NCBI GenBank assembly: GCA_965116945.1
Contig: OZ220734.1
Span: 2,232,001-2,296,000 of the forward strand
Direction: 5' to 3'
Source of the DNA: Plut-88900 sp965116945
Lineage (GTDB): Bacteria > Chloroflexota > Dehalococcoidia > Plut-88900
DNA length: 64,000 nucleotides
This document shows positions 39,776 through 49,546 of this stretch, piece after piece; position 1 is the stretch's first letter, and each line of letters opens with the position of its first letter. The notes beneath the pieces are model-generated. The model searched no databases and was not told the origin of the DNA. It was given only the letters and a program-made list of their open reading frames with translations. A program made the position numbers and the translations under genes.

Positions 39776-42130
39776 CTACTCAATTTCCCATGCAGTCGCA
39801 AGCGGGTAAAGGAACTGTCTGGTCTCGGCTTCCCCAGAAACTGCATTCCAGTCGTAGAGCATCGGGACGAGACCTATGTCAGCCCAAGTTTCCGCCTGAT
39901 CGTGATGGTGAGGGCTACCAGGATGCCCCGACGCCCCAAGAGGCACTACCCAACGTGAATTATCCCAATTGGAAGTATCAAATACATACCGCGCCATTGA
40001 GGCGGAGCTGATAAGGAAAGACTGAGTAGCCGAATAGGAACCGGCTAGGGGTGTAAACCCATCTCCGTGGGCCCCTACAGAAGGCGGGTTTAAAGTCTCG
40101 CCGTAATCAGGGAACGCGTCGACTAGTGCATGCCGGGGGTCGGTTCTGTGCACTCGAGCCCAAGCCCAGCTATTCACATCACTACCGAGCAGGGAGCGGA
40201 GCTTTTGTACTGCTGCTTTTAGAGACTCCGCCAACAACGCGTTTCTCTCGGGGGTAGGCAAAGACTCCAGCCAATGGTGTAGCCCAGACTTGAGGTGCGA
40301 CACCCAATATGGAGCGCCCCGTCCAGTCTCTCCGGACAAATCACTGAACATCGGTCCGAGTAGGGATGCTGCTCGGGCATCGGTGAGAGCGTCATGTAGT
40401 GCGCTAAAGATCGTCGGTTCAGGTTGAGACTTGTCCATACAATGGTCCCAAGCTAGCAGTAATTTCTTCGCCTCAGCGGCTGCATCGTTTAGACCTTCAA
40501 CTTCTTGCAGTAGTGGGCAGATTTTCGCCGCAGGGATGGAAGCTCTTAAAGCGTGAATACCGACCATGTCGTCTACCGTCGCCCGAGTCATGCCCTCCAG
40601 TGCACTGAAAATGCATCGGGCGCGGTGCTCACCATCAAAGTCCAGGCCTATGTAATAGGGATAGTCTTCGTTCACTATGCGGTTGTTGGCCGTTGCAATA
40701 AATCCTGTCTCCGGGTTCCGCAAGCGTGGCAATTCCTCGAATGAAATGTAGCCTGTCCACTCATATTCACCGCTCCAGCCAGGCACGGGAAGCCATGCAT
40801 TTGCCTTCGGTCTTATGGGAAGTCGACCACGCGTAAGGTATTTTATGTTTCCCTGAACGTCCGCGCAGAGGAAGTTGTTAGCGGGGTCTACCCAGTTTCT
40901 CATTGCCTCGTCCAGCTCGTCTGCTGAACCGGCTGTAAGCATCTGTCTGATGGAATCAAAAGCCTTGATGGGCTCAGCTGTAGCGGTATATTTGAATGCC
41001 AGTGCTGTTCCATCCGCCGGATCACCGGCCACAATCGGCCCGTGTTTCGTGGCGAAATTCACAATCTCCTCGGTAGGAGCACCCGCAACCTCAATTGGCT
41101 CCCGAACGACATCAGTAGGTTGCCACTGGCCCATTAATTCGTAAGACGTAGGGTCGCTTTCCCTAAAACGCTCTATATAGAGGTCCTGATAATCAGCCAT
41201 TGCATGGGTTACACACCACGCCACGTGCGCGTTGTGCCCAAAGTGCGGGAAGCCCGGTACCCCGGGAAATGACAGTCCGACGACGTCGAACTCTTCGCAA
41301 GCAATGTGGTTCTGATAGTACACACTGGGCACTTCGAGTCCTCGATGCGGGTCTCCTGCCAGTAGGGGCTTGCCCGAGGCCGTCCGGCTCCCGTGCACCG
41401 CCCAGTTGTTGCTTCCGCCCTCCTCCCACGCGGGAAGGCTGGGCCATTCCGCGCTGTCAAGGAAGTTCGGCAGGGATTTTTCTGCCGGTCCGGAATACTC
41501 ACCTCCGGGAGGTACTATTAGCAATTCACCGGGAAGTGAGATCGGCATTGCCGCCTGCGCCCTTTCGGGCCCGAGGCGGTGGACCATACGAGCGTTCCAG
41601 ATTTTCCGTTCGAAGACACCCATGAAAATGTGGTGCACCTTGAATACAAGCATAGAATGCCACGGCTCCCAGGGTTCGGGAGTAGTGTCGGTGATTTGAT
41701 ACTCAATTGGTAGGTCGGAAACACTAGCAATGAAAGCGTTTACGCCGTTGGCGTAGCTTTCCAGCATGGTGCGAGTCTCGGAGGTTACGACCGCGAAGTC
41801 GGATTGGGCGCTAGCGCCCAGCCGGAACCGGCGCATCATCTTGTCCTGCTCCACCCCCGAGGGTCCCGCTATCTCTGCCCACCTCCCCAGCGCCCGACGC
41901 CGGTCCCAGTCCATGTGCCAGAGTCGGTCCTGCGCCGTGACGAAGCCTTGGGCAAAGAAGGCATCATGTACTGAGGAAGCGCGGGCATGGGGTATCCCCC
42001 ACTGGTCCCGGTACACGGCTACCGGGCCTTCCAGGCCGCTCAATTCCAGCTTGCCGGAGACGTCGGGTAGAGTGGCCTTGAAAAGTTCAGGCCCGACCGC
42101 TCCGTTTTCAGCCCTATTCATCCGCTTCAT
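39776..42130 (-). CDS. Penicillin-acylase-family Ntn hydrolase
   Basis: About 784 residues, S45 family. An alpha-like part opens with VAVYRDQWGIPHARASS. The autocatalytic site is GGSNNWAVHGS, where Ser (about residue 240) becomes the N-terminal nucleophile of the beta chain after self-cleavage; LLAGDPHRGLEVPSVYYQNH follows. Homologues cleave amides such as penicillin G, acyl-homoserine lactones and other N-acyl compounds. No signal peptide or membrane segment is seen, which is unusual for a family that is mostly periplasmic. The start is ATG 42130, overlapping the amine oxidase stop by ATGA; the frame is open to 42139. Confidence 0.9.
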   Translation of the reverse strand: MKRMNRAENGAVGPELFKATLPDVSGKLELSGLEGPVAVYRDQWGIPHARASSVHDAFFAQGFVTAQDRLWHMDWDRRRALGRWAEIAGPSGVEQDKMMRRFRLGASAQSDFAVVTSETRTMLESYANGVNAFIASVSDLPIEYQITDTTPEPWEPWHSMLVFKVHHIFMGVFERKIWNARMVHRLGPERAQAAMPISLPGELLIVPPGGEYSGPAEKSLPNFLDSAEWPSLPAWEEGGSNNWAVHGSRTASGKPLLAGDPHRGLEVPSVYYQNHIACEEFDVVGLSFPGVPGFPHFGHNAHVAWCVTHAMADYQDLYIERFRESDPTSYELMGQWQPTDVVREPIEVAGAPTEEIVNFATKHGPIVAGDPADGTALAFKYTATAEPIKAFDSIRQMLTAGSADELDEAMRNWVDPANNFLCADVQGNIKYLTRGRLPIRPKANAWLPVPGWSGEYEWTGYISFEELPRLRNPETGFIATANNRIVNEDYPYYIGLDFDGEHRARCIFSALEGMTRATVDDMVGIHALRASIPAAKICPLLQEVEGLNDAAAEAKKLLLAWDHCMDKSQPEPTIFSALHDALTDARAASLLGPMFSDLSGETGRGAPYWVSHLKSGLHHWLESLPTPERNALLAESLKAAVQKLRSLLGSDVNSWAWARVHRTDPRHALVDAFPDYGETLNPPSVGAHGDGFTPLAGSYSATQSFLISSASMARYVFDTSNWDNSRWVVPLGASGHPGSPHHHDQAETWADIGLVPMLYDWNAVSGEAETRQFLYPLATAWEIE

Positions 42131-44097
42131 GCATGGCAAGACCCGTGTTGGCCGTTGCTGCCATGCCCGTTCAGGTGATGCGAAGGAGGAACATCCAGGG
42201 CCGGGTTCCGATCAAAGAAACTGACGGGCTTCAGGCTGAATCCCGTGTACATGACAGGCATCACCGGCCAGTCCTCGGGCCTGGGGACGTGGTGATGACC
42301 GAAGGTGTACCAGACTACCAGGTCGGTATTCTCGACGCTGCGATTAGCCTTCGTGTATGCGGGGAGGCCCGCTCCCCCCGGGTGCTGGTTAGGATAAGCA
42401 CCCGAGGCGTTCATTTCTTCGGAGTCATAAGGGGTGACCCAGAGGTGTTTGGTCATGAAGCCCGCTCTCTTGATGACGGAGGCGTCGTCATGGGCAAAGG
42501 GCAATACGTTCTCCCCGGGCATGAGTTTGTAAGAGGTCTTCTGACCCAGGTAGTTGGTCTCTGATTCGTTGGATATCAGCCAATATCGGGCGGAATTGGG
42601 GTCGATATTGCGCTGGGCCTCGGACTCGGTTTTGAGCAGGGTCTTTTCTGCGTAGAAGGCATTGTGGTGGGGGTTGTTAGCGTCCGGAGGGCTTGCGTAG
42701 CTGTTCACCTCATATACAGAGTTCTTTTGCCCGTCCACCGCCATGTCCATCCTTACGTTGAAGAAGTGCTGATGGACGTGAGCTGCCAGCTGGGGCGCTA
42801 TCAGGATACCGTGCTCAGGTACGTGGCCCGGGGGAACGGCCGCGTTGTTCACCACCCCGGTTAGCTTGACTTCGTACTGGACTGTGCCGTCCTGGTAGAA
42901 GTACCAGAAGAAGCCATATTCGTAGTTTCCGACAGTAGAAATGAATGAGACAACCAACCGTCGAGACCTGCGCACCTCCGTTTCCCCTGTGCGCCAATCG
43001 ACGTGTTTCCAGAGAATGCCGAAGTCCTCCTCGTGCATGCAAATAGCGTTGGGAATTTCCATGACCCCACCTTGGGTGTCGTTCGTCACGGCGTCGAAGT
43101 AGTAAATCTCGCCGAGACAGTCGCACCCGAGCGTCAGAGAATTTGTCAGATTGCCGATTCCATACTCACCGGCATCAAAGGCGTTCTTGCGGAAGTGAGG
43201 CCCGTTGGGCTCCCCGTAGGGGACTACCATTTCGGATAAGCAGGCCCGGTAGATGATCGGGCGTCGACGCCCCTGGTCTCGGTAGGTGATGTCGTAGAGG
43301 ACCAGGCCCTCCCTAGGTGTAAATCCGATGCGCATCTCCCACTTCTGCCAGGAAACGTGCCAGCCGTCCACAGTGAAGCTCGGGCCTTCAGGCTGGGTGA
43401 TCTCAATTGGCTTGAGATCCTTTCGGAATTCATGGATGAAGTTCTGGGAGTAGTTGCCGTCATTGGGGGGCAGGGGGACGACGCCGTGGTCAATTACTCG
43501 CAAGACTTTCATTTCATTGAGGTCCACCACTGGCACGACACCTTCGATAGGACGGGCATATCCGTTGTCCTTGGGGCTTGAGCGCAGCCAGCAGAGAGAG
43601 TAGGACAACCGCATCCCTTCCTCACCTTCAATCCCGTAATTGCCGGCAGACCAGGGGTCGACCATAACAAGGTCTATATCGGTAATGCCTCGCTTTGCCA
43701 GTGCTTCTCTAAAGGCAGGGTCTGCCTTAACGGCCTGTTCGCACTCGTAGAACTCGTCCAGCATGATCTTGGGCTGGACACCGGGGATGTGCGTAAATGA
43801 CTTGACCGAGTCTTCAGATAAAGAGACTACGGCCTCATAGGTGCGGCGGGTGTCGTTATCCAGGAGGCAGATGAAGGCCTCTCTCGGCAGGGATCGCATT
43901 CCGTCATAGGCAAGGACTTCGGCCTTGGGGGGTTCGTGGAGAACTACGGTCTCAAATCTCACGCGTGTACCGAGGTCCTGGTCACGCTTTAAGATCGCAA
44001 CTGCACGAAGAATCTCGTTTGCGGACAGCGGGTCCAGGGGGTGAATGTACGCAGATTTCGCAACGACAGTTTCTGGGGCCTTCTTCAAGGTGGTCAT
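42127..44097 (-). CDS. Copper-containing primary amine oxidase
   Basis: 656 residues. Oxidises primary amines to aldehydes with release of ammonia and peroxide. The topaquinone precursor Tyr392 lies in TVGNYEYG (N-Y-[DE]-Y). The catalytic-base Asp308 is in FDAGEYG. Copper ligands: His440 and His442 (HVHQH) and His603 in HHHVPRPEDWPVM. Full length for the family; no signal peptide seen, so probably cytoplasmic as in many bacteria. Followed with ATGA overlap by the acylase homologue, so one enzyme may release an amine that the other oxidises (inference). Confidence 0.95.
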   Translation of the reverse strand: MTTLKKAPETVVAKSAYIHPLDPLSANEILRAVAILKRDQDLGTRVRFETVVLHEPPKAEVLAYDGMRSLPREAFICLLDNDTRRTYEAVVSLSEDSVKSFTHIPGVQPKIMLDEFYECEQAVKADPAFREALAKRGITDIDLVMVDPWSAGNYGIEGEEGMRLSYSLCWLRSSPKDNGYARPIEGVVPVVDLNEMKVLRVIDHGVVPLPPNDGNYSQNFIHEFRKDLKPIEITQPEGPSFTVDGWHVSWQKWEMRIGFTPREGLVLYDITYRDQGRRRPIIYRACLSEMVVPYGEPNGPHFRKNAFDAGEYGIGNLTNSLTLGCDCLGEIYYFDAVTNDTQGGVMEIPNAICMHEEDFGILWKHVDWRTGETEVRRSRRLVVSFISTVGNYEYGFFWYFYQDGTVQYEVKLTGVVNNAAVPPGHVPEHGILIAPQLAAHVHQHFFNVRMDMAVDGQKNSVYEVNSYASPPDANNPHHNAFYAEKTLLKTESEAQRNIDPNSARYWLISNESETNYLGQKTSYKLMPGENVLPFAHDDASVIKRAGFMTKHLWVTPYDSEEMNASGAYPNQHPGGAGLPAYTKANRSVENTDLVVWYTFGHHHVPRPEDWPVMPVMYTGFSLKPVSFFDRNPALDVPPSHHLNGHGSNGQHGSCHA

Positions 44098-44163
44098 GGG
44101 TACCTCCCGGCAAGGCTAAACAAGGGGCGAGGGCTCAGTATATAGGTCGGCGCGTTGAGTATT

Positions 44164-44196
44164 CAACAAAAAATGGGGCGGCGCATGCGCCGCCCC
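44164..44196 (-). terminator. Rho-independent terminator of rnpB
   Basis: On the minus strand the perfect 22-base palindrome GGGGCGGCGCATGCGCCGCC plus CC is followed by ATTTTTTG. It directly follows the 3' end of the RNase P RNA. Confidence 0.85.
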
Positions 44197-44207
44197 ACGG
44201 GAAGCTA

Positions 44208-44553
44208 CGGAGACCTGTAAGCCGAGTTCTGTATCCGCCAGAGGCGGATGGCGGTTATCTATCTAGGCCCGACGTTGCCGTCGGGCTCAAGCAGCCAACC
44301 CGAGGACGGGCCGGGTCCCTTTGTCCTCCTATTTGGCCTTGCTCCGGATGGGGTTTGCCCAGCTAGCCGGTCTCCCAGACTACTGGTGAGCTCTTACCTC
44401 GCCATTTCACCCTTACCCGCCTGCGACGGGCGGTATGTTTCTGTGGCACTTTCCGTAGGGTTTCCCCTCCTGGGAGTTACCCAGCATCCTTCCCAGAGGA
44501 GCTCGGACTTTCCTCCCGCTCGAAAGCAGGCAACCGCCCGGTCTCCGGCGTCC
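44208..44553 (-). ncRNA. rnpB: RNase P RNA, bacterial type A
   Basis: About 345 nt. Conserved segments on the minus strand: 5' CGGAGACCGGGCGGTTGC, GAGGAAAGTCCGAGCTCC (CR-I), GGAAAGTGCCACAGAAA in the middle and the 3' ACAGAACTCGGCTTACAGG with the P1 partner GGTCTCCG. P1 pairs CGGAGACC (5') with GGTCTCCG (3'). Processes the 5' end of tRNAs with RnpA. A promoter and a terminator frame it. Confidence 0.95.
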
Positions 44554-44559
44554 CAACCA

Positions 44560-44588
44560 AGACTATTGCAGGCAGGCAATTAGGTCAA
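44560..44588 (-). promoter_or_regulatory. Sigma-70 promoter of rnpB
   Basis: Minus strand TTGACC (44583-44588), 17-base spacer, TAGTCT (44560-44565). The start would be at about 44553, which fits the 5' end of rnpB. Confidence 0.6.
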
Positions 44589-44672
44589 ACGAAATGATTG
44601 GTCAGCCTCGCAATCCGAAGATCGGTCAAGTGAGAAATACGACGCATGGACTAAACCGAATGAATGCGCTGG

Positions 44673-45374
44673 CTATTCGACCCAGAGTATTCTCGTGCAG
44701 CTTGGGCACTGGGCCAATTCTCTTCCAGCCCTGGCTTTCTGTACGACGTTCATAGGCAGTGAAAGACGGCAGTAATTGCACATACCCCTTCCAATGGTCG
44801 CCACCGCAACCCCACCCAACGAACGTCGCAACGACTCATAAAGACCCTTTGGGACGCCGTCCAGCTCCGAGGCCTTGCCGTCACGCTTTTCCTTCAGTTC
44901 AAGGAGGTCAAACTCCAACTTGTCTTTCTCTTCGGACAGGTCTTTTATTTCCGCCTCTCTCTTCTCCACAGTATCCGAGTGTTGGGCGTCCTTTTCGTTG
45001 GCGACTTGAGAAGCTGAGTCGTGCTCATCCAGCACGCCGAGATAGCTATCCTCAGCTTCGGACAGACGCCTCTTGAGGTTGTTCACCTCTTTCTGCATTC
45101 CCTCCAGCTCTCTGGAATTTGTGACACTGCCGTCGTAGGTCTTCTCTTCCAGTGGCCCGAGCCTGGCCTGTATATCGGCGATCAGCGCCTCGGCTTCGCG
45201 TTGTTTCCGTTCGACTCCCGCCAGTTGCTCTCTGGCCCGCCGCAGAAGGGCCTCGGCCCTACGGATTTTTTCGTCATTTGCCAGGCCGTCGTTTACACGC
45301 GCCAGCGCAGCATCCGTGCCAGAAATGGAAACGTCCAGCAGGTGCAATTCGTAGATTTGTCTGCCGACCGCCAT
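44673..45374 (-). CDS. Coiled-coil zinc-ribbon protein (COG1579)
   Basis: 233 residues. Residues 10-175 form a long antiparallel coiled coil (heptad-rich, Lys/Glu/Leu). The C-terminus has a C4 zinc ribbon: CNYCRLSLP and CPSCTRIL. Members of this family are predicted nucleic-acid-binding proteins of unclear role. Upstream of rnpB, an arrangement seen in other bacteria. Confidence 0.9.
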   Translation of the reverse strand: MAVGRQIYELHLLDVSISGTDAALARVNDGLANDEKIRRAEALLRRAREQLAGVERKQREAEALIADIQARLGPLEEKTYDGSVTNSRELEGMQKEVNNLKRRLSEAEDSYLGVLDEHDSASQVANEKDAQHSDTVEKREAEIKDLSEEKDKLEFDLLELKEKRDGKASELDGVPKGLYESLRRSLGGVAVATIGRGMCNYCRLSLPMNVVQKARAGRELAQCPSCTRILWVE

Positions 45375-45559
45375 TAGCGCCTCTCAAAAGGGTCAGGTTC
45401 GGCCTGGGAAGTTGGGGAGTACGATTCTATGGACACTCTTTCCAATGTGTCAACGCCGATCCATGCAAAATTGGAGCACATACACTACCGTGCTAAAATT
45501 TTTATAAGCGTGATTTAGGAAGACCTTGTTCTTCTGACCAATCCCAGAGGTCCAACCCA

Positions 45560-47029
45560 ATGTTAAACGTCAAGAGTATCACCTTAGTATTGTTGCTAGC
45601 GTCCCTGCTCGCATTTTCAGTGGCATGCCAGGGTACCGACAAAGCAGACCCGACACCTGATGATCCGGCTGCTGTCGAATCCTCTTCTTCCGAGTCTCCC
45701 TCCGAATCTGCCCAAACGGCTACAGTTTCGACTCCTGAAGAGCCCCGTACTATTGCCCTTCCAGACGAGTCCCGAGCATTATTCGAGGCTTGGCGAATTG
45801 TACAACGGGAATACGTGGACATAGACAACATAGACTCAAGGGTACTGAGCGATGGTGCGATTTTCGGCATCTTGGATGCATTGGAGGATTCCTCTCTTTC
45901 AATCGCCCAGGCTCGGGCGCTGGAGTACGACCTTGAACTGCAGGACAACTATTTCCGCGTACCCGGAGGTGATGAACTCGAAGAGGCGTATGAAGTCCTC
46001 GCTTACGCGTACACCCGACCAGAGGATGAGAAGCTGGAATTAGCCGAACTGAACGATGCCGCCATTAGAGGAATGGTGGGAGCATTGGCTGACCCGTACA
46101 CGATCTATCTGTCCCAGGAGTCTCTGCGGCTGGACCAGTCTGACCTGGAGGGTTCGTTCCACGGGATTGGGGCATACGTAGACACCAACAGCGAAGGGTA
46201 TCCGATAATCATCTCGCCTATGGAGAATTCCCCGGCCGAAGCTGCAGGCATATTGGCGGGTGACATCATCCTGGAGATCGACGGTATTAAGGCGAACACA
46301 ATTACGTTGCGTGAGTCTATATTGCGCATCCGAGGGCCAGAAGGCACCCCCGTCGACCTATTGATCAAGCACCTGCTTAAGCATGAACCTGAACTCATTA
46401 CCATTGTTCGCGGGAATATCCCCATAGACAGTGTTTACATGGAGTCCCTGGACGACGACATCTACCGTATCAGGATTAATCTCTTCACCCGACGTACTCC
46501 CGAGGAAACAGAGGCGTTCCTTGAAGAAGCCCTCTCCCAGGGAGCGAAGGGGATAATCCTTGATGTGCGGCAGAACCCGGGAGGTTTGCTGCGGGAGACC
46601 GTACAGGTTGCGGACCATTTCCTGGACGGCGGTCTCGTCCTGATAGAGATGGAAGGGGACGGTAGCAGGACGGACTGGGAGGCTAACTCCGGGGGAGTTG
46701 CCCTGGACATACCCCTCACCGTTCTTGTGGACGTTCACAGTGCCAGCGGCGCCGAGGTTTTGGCCGGCGCGCTCCAGGACCGCGGCCGGGCCCAGCTCAT
46801 TGGGTTACCTACATTCGGAAAGGGCAGCGTTACGAGGCTAAACCCGCTGTCAGACGGGTCAGGCCTGTATGTTACCTTCGCTCGGTGGTTCACTCCCGAC
46901 GGAGATGTTATTGAGGGCTTCGGCATTGAACCCGACATCCTGGTCTCCTTTACGGAGGCTGACCTTGCGGCCCAGAAGGACGTTCAACTGGAAGCGGCTG
47001 TAGAGCATCTTCTAGCTATTTCGGGTTAG
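45560..47029 (+). CDS. S41-family C-terminal processing protease (CtpA-like), lipoprotein
   Basis: 489 residues. Lipoprotein leader (ITLVLLLASLLAFSVACQG, Cys23), Ser/Glu-rich linker, then a PDZ domain (about 195-275, GIGAYVDTNSEGYPIIISPM) and the S41 domain with catalytic Ser396 (VHSASGAEVL) and Lys421 (PTFGKGSV). Cleaves C-termini of exported proteins. Also related in position to smpB/ssrA, which tag proteins for C-terminal proteolysis, but CtpA need not be part of that system. 15 bases before smpB. Confidence 0.92.
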   Translation: MLNVKSITLVLLLASLLAFSVACQGTDKADPTPDDPAAVESSSSESPSESAQTATVSTPEEPRTIALPDESRALFEAWRIVQREYVDIDNIDSRVLSDGAIFGILDALEDSSLSIAQARALEYDLELQDNYFRVPGGDELEEAYEVLAYAYTRPEDEKLELAELNDAAIRGMVGALADPYTIYLSQESLRLDQSDLEGSFHGIGAYVDTNSEGYPIIISPMENSPAEAAGILAGDIILEIDGIKANTITLRESILRIRGPEGTPVDLLIKHLLKHEPELITIVRGNIPIDSVYMESLDDDIYRIRINLFTRRTPEETEAFLEEALSQGAKGIILDVRQNPGGLLRETVQVADHFLDGGLVLIEMEGDGSRTDWEANSGGVALDIPLTVLVDVHSASGAEVLAGALQDRGRAQLIGLPTFGKGSVTRLNPLSDGSGLYVTFARWFTPDGDVIEGFGIEPDILVSFTEADLAAQKDVQLEAAVEHLLAISG

Positions 47030-47044
47030 TACCTGGTAGCCGGC

Positions 47045-47503
47045 ATGAAGACCATATCCGTTAACCGAAGGGCCCGCCACGAATACGACATCCTGGAGTC
47101 TATCGAAGGCGGACTTGTCCTTACCGGCACTGAGATCAAGTCCATACGAGACGGCAGGGTCAACATCCGGGACGCCTTCGCCCGACCCGAGGGAGGCGAA
47201 CTGTGGCTGTTCAACGCCCACATAGCCCCCTATGCCAACGGGAACCGAGCCAATCACGAGCCAATGCGCCCTCGCAAGGTGCTCATGCACCGGGGGCAGA
47301 TTGACGACCTGACCTCCAAGGTCCAGGAGAAAGGCCTGACCCTTGTGCCATTGAGGATGTACATCAAGAACCACAGGGCCAAGGTTGAGCTTGGACTAGC
47401 GAGGGGCCGTCGGCTCTACGACAAGCGGGCTGCAATCGCCCGCAGAGAGGCGGACAGGCAGATGCAGAGGGCCGTCCTGAAGGACGCCGTCAGGCGCAAC
47501 TGA
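47045..47503 (+). CDS. smpB: SsrA-binding protein SmpB
   Basis: 152 residues. Full SmpB sequence: NRRARHEYDILESIEGGLVL, TGTEIKSIRDGRVNI, the LFNAHIAPY block, LGLARGRRLYDKR and a basic tail. Binds tmRNA and brings it to stalled ribosomes. The ssrA gene follows on the same strand after 57 bases. Confidence 0.97.
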   Translation: MKTISVNRRARHEYDILESIEGGLVLTGTEIKSIRDGRVNIRDAFARPEGGELWLFNAHIAPYANGNRANHEPMRPRKVLMHRGQIDDLTSKVQEKGLTLVPLRMYIKNHRAKVELGLARGRRLYDKRAAIARREADRQMQRAVLKDAVRRN

Positions 47504-47560
47504 TCTGCAAACGCCCGCTGTCTGCCGGGCGCGTTGTGATAAAATTAGCTGTTACCAAAT

Positions 47561-47914
47561 GGGGACGCGTGGGTTCGACAGGAGCCACGGTAACCCAGGG
47601 TTGCAGGCCGAGGCGCCGTGGGACTCGTAAAACCAACGGCAAAAGTACAACTGGCAACCGTCAGTACGCACTGGCTGCCTAGACACTAGGTAACCCGTCC
47701 TGTTCGGCCTCTCCTCGAAGGCCGTCTCAGGGCGACGCAAATCGAGGTGCTCCGGTCCCGTTGCTGATAGGGACAGGCTAAGACTCATCAGCTGGCCTAC
47801 CGACGCCGTCGTCGGTTGCGGCCCGGTAGGTGAGACGCAAACACCGTCTAAGCCTGTAGACGCCCTGGGGGCCACCTTCTGGACGGGGAGTTCGACCCTC
47901 CCCCGTCTCCACCA
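47561..47914 (+). ncRNA. ssrA: Transfer-messenger RNA
   Basis: About 354 nt. tRNA-like ends: 5' GGGGACGCGTGGGTTCGACAG and 3' GGGGAGTTCGACCCTCCCC, GTCTCC, A, CCA; the acceptor pairs GGGGAC with GTCTCC. The internal reading frame reads ...GNRQYALAA then TAG (around 47658-47685). The likely tag is GNRQYALAA with GGC as resume codon, ending in the usual ALAA degron. Several pseudoknot-like pairings are present downstream but were not modelled. Confidence 0.96.
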
Positions 47915-48087
47915 AAACTGACAACGACCTTACATCTCAAATGACGCCCTTTCTTGATTAGGCTTCAACGGTCATACCAGCGTTACCGCTTCATTTTCGA
48001 TGACACACATGGGACCAAGGTAGAACTCACAGCTGTGCTTGGGCCGAAGTGCGAGCCAGCCCCAGAGGCGAACTAAACACTAAGGCT

Positions 48088-49446
48088 ATGCCACGCAGGA
48101 TCGCCATCATCGGAGGAGGGGTCTCTGGTCTAGGGACAGCGTGGGCGTTACACCATCACCCCGACCGCTTTGACTTCCGTCTCTTCGAGGCCCGGGAGCA
48201 GGTCGGCGGAAATGCCATCACCGTCGACATGCCTCAGGACGACGGCTCCTCAATCCCCTTCGATATCTCCGTGACCGCTTGCATTCCCTCGGTGTACGAC
48301 CACATCGTCTTGCTTATGAAGGAATTCGGCATCAATCTTGTCGATACCAAATTCAGCTACAGCGTCAAATACGGCAAAGGCATCTACGCCCATGACTTTT
48401 ATTCCGACGTCAGGCGCCAGCTGCAACCCGAGATCGAGCGATTCCAGAGGCTTTTGAGGTATCTGCATTGGTTTGGCTGGCTGACTCGCTCTCAATCACA
48501 TCTGTTGAATGCAGTCAACCCCTTCAATTACATCAGTATGCGCAGGGTGCTGGACCTGGGCAGGTTCTCAGACGACTTCAGGTACAAGGTCCTCAAACCT
48601 ATGTTCATCAACTTTGTACTGGCAACTCACATTTTCGACATGCCCGCGGCGCTCTTTGCCAGGTACCTTGAGTTCTTCAACATCGAGTCGGCAACTCCCA
48701 TGCAGACTTGGGAGCAAGGGACCCGACGCATCTATGAGAACCTGACAGCCGACTTCCGGGACAAGATCTACTTGCGTCGCCCCGTGCGAAAGGTGTTTCG
48801 GCACAGTTCACGGGTTGTGTTGGAGGACGAGCAAGGGTCACAGGAGGAGTTCGACGAGGTTGTCTTCGCATGCAACGCGGACCAGACCCTGCGGATTCTC
48901 GACAATCCTACATTCCTGGAGCGTTACATCCTCTCCTCCACCCGGTACGACGGCGAAATCCATCACAGGGCCGTTGTCCACTACGATTCCTCAGTCATCC
49001 CCGATAACGAGACCAGACCCCTTACGACGCGGAGCAACCACATCGAACAGTACGGCGAGAAACCCGACAACTATGAAATCACCTACATCATGCACAACCA
49101 GCAGCCCTGGGCCGGGAACTCCGACAAGCCTTGTCTCGTAACCTATAACCCTCACAAGCCCATTGACGGGAGAAAGGTGTTGGCAGAGTTTTCCTTCAAA
49201 CACATTGTCCACGACGTACGCCACGTCGCACTGCTTGTCCCCTTGTTCCGATTCATCCAGGGCAGGAGACGAACGTGGCACTGTGGCGCCCATACCCTCA
49301 TCAACAGCCAGGAGACCTGCCTGGTCAGCGGTCTGGCTACCGCTAAACAGCTAGGCGCCGACTACCACTTCGATGATCCGGCGGCGAGGAGATCGTTCAA
49401 CTACTACGGGCACATCATGTACGGCTCGGGGTTCAGTAAGGCGTAG
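48088..49446 (+). CDS. FAD/NAD(P)-binding oxidoreductase (COG2907-type)
   Basis: 452 residues. N-terminal dinucleotide site RIAIIGGGVSGLGTAWALHH, EAREQVGGNAITVD and a C-terminal GAHTLINSQETCLVSGLATA, as in predicted flavin-containing amine-oxidase relatives near cyclopropane-fatty-acid or carotenoid-type genes. No such partner is adjacent. The frame opens with GTG 48049; ATG 48088 (AAGG upstream) is the family start. Confidence 0.87.
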   Translation: MPRRIAIIGGGVSGLGTAWALHHHPDRFDFRLFEAREQVGGNAITVDMPQDDGSSIPFDISVTACIPSVYDHIVLLMKEFGINLVDTKFSYSVKYGKGIYAHDFYSDVRRQLQPEIERFQRLLRYLHWFGWLTRSQSHLLNAVNPFNYISMRRVLDLGRFSDDFRYKVLKPMFINFVLATHIFDMPAALFARYLEFFNIESATPMQTWEQGTRRIYENLTADFRDKIYLRRPVRKVFRHSSRVVLEDEQGSQEEFDEVVFACNADQTLRILDNPTFLERYILSSTRYDGEIHHRAVVHYDSSVIPDNETRPLTTRSNHIEQYGEKPDNYEITYIMHNQQPWAGNSDKPCLVTYNPHKPIDGRKVLAEFSFKHIVHDVRHVALLVPLFRFIQGRRRTWHCGAHTLINSQETCLVSGLATAKQLGADYHFDDPAARRSFNYYGHIMYGSGFSKA

Positions 49447-49493
49447 AGGGCCGAGTGCCTCTTGGGCTGGATTTCGCTCTCTCAACCGAAACA

Positions 49494-49528
49494 GGAAGGG
49501 TCGGTCGGCAGAGCCGACCGACCCTTCC
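49494..49528. terminator. Hairpin between convergent genes
   Basis: 16-bp perfect stem GGAAGGGTCGGTCGGC / GCCGACCGACCCTTCC with loop AGA. It lies between the stop codons of the FAD oxidoreductase (plus) and the ureohydrolase (minus). It can fold on either strand; no long T-run. Confidence 0.65.
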
Positions 49529-49546
49529 CTTCGTCACCTCATATTC

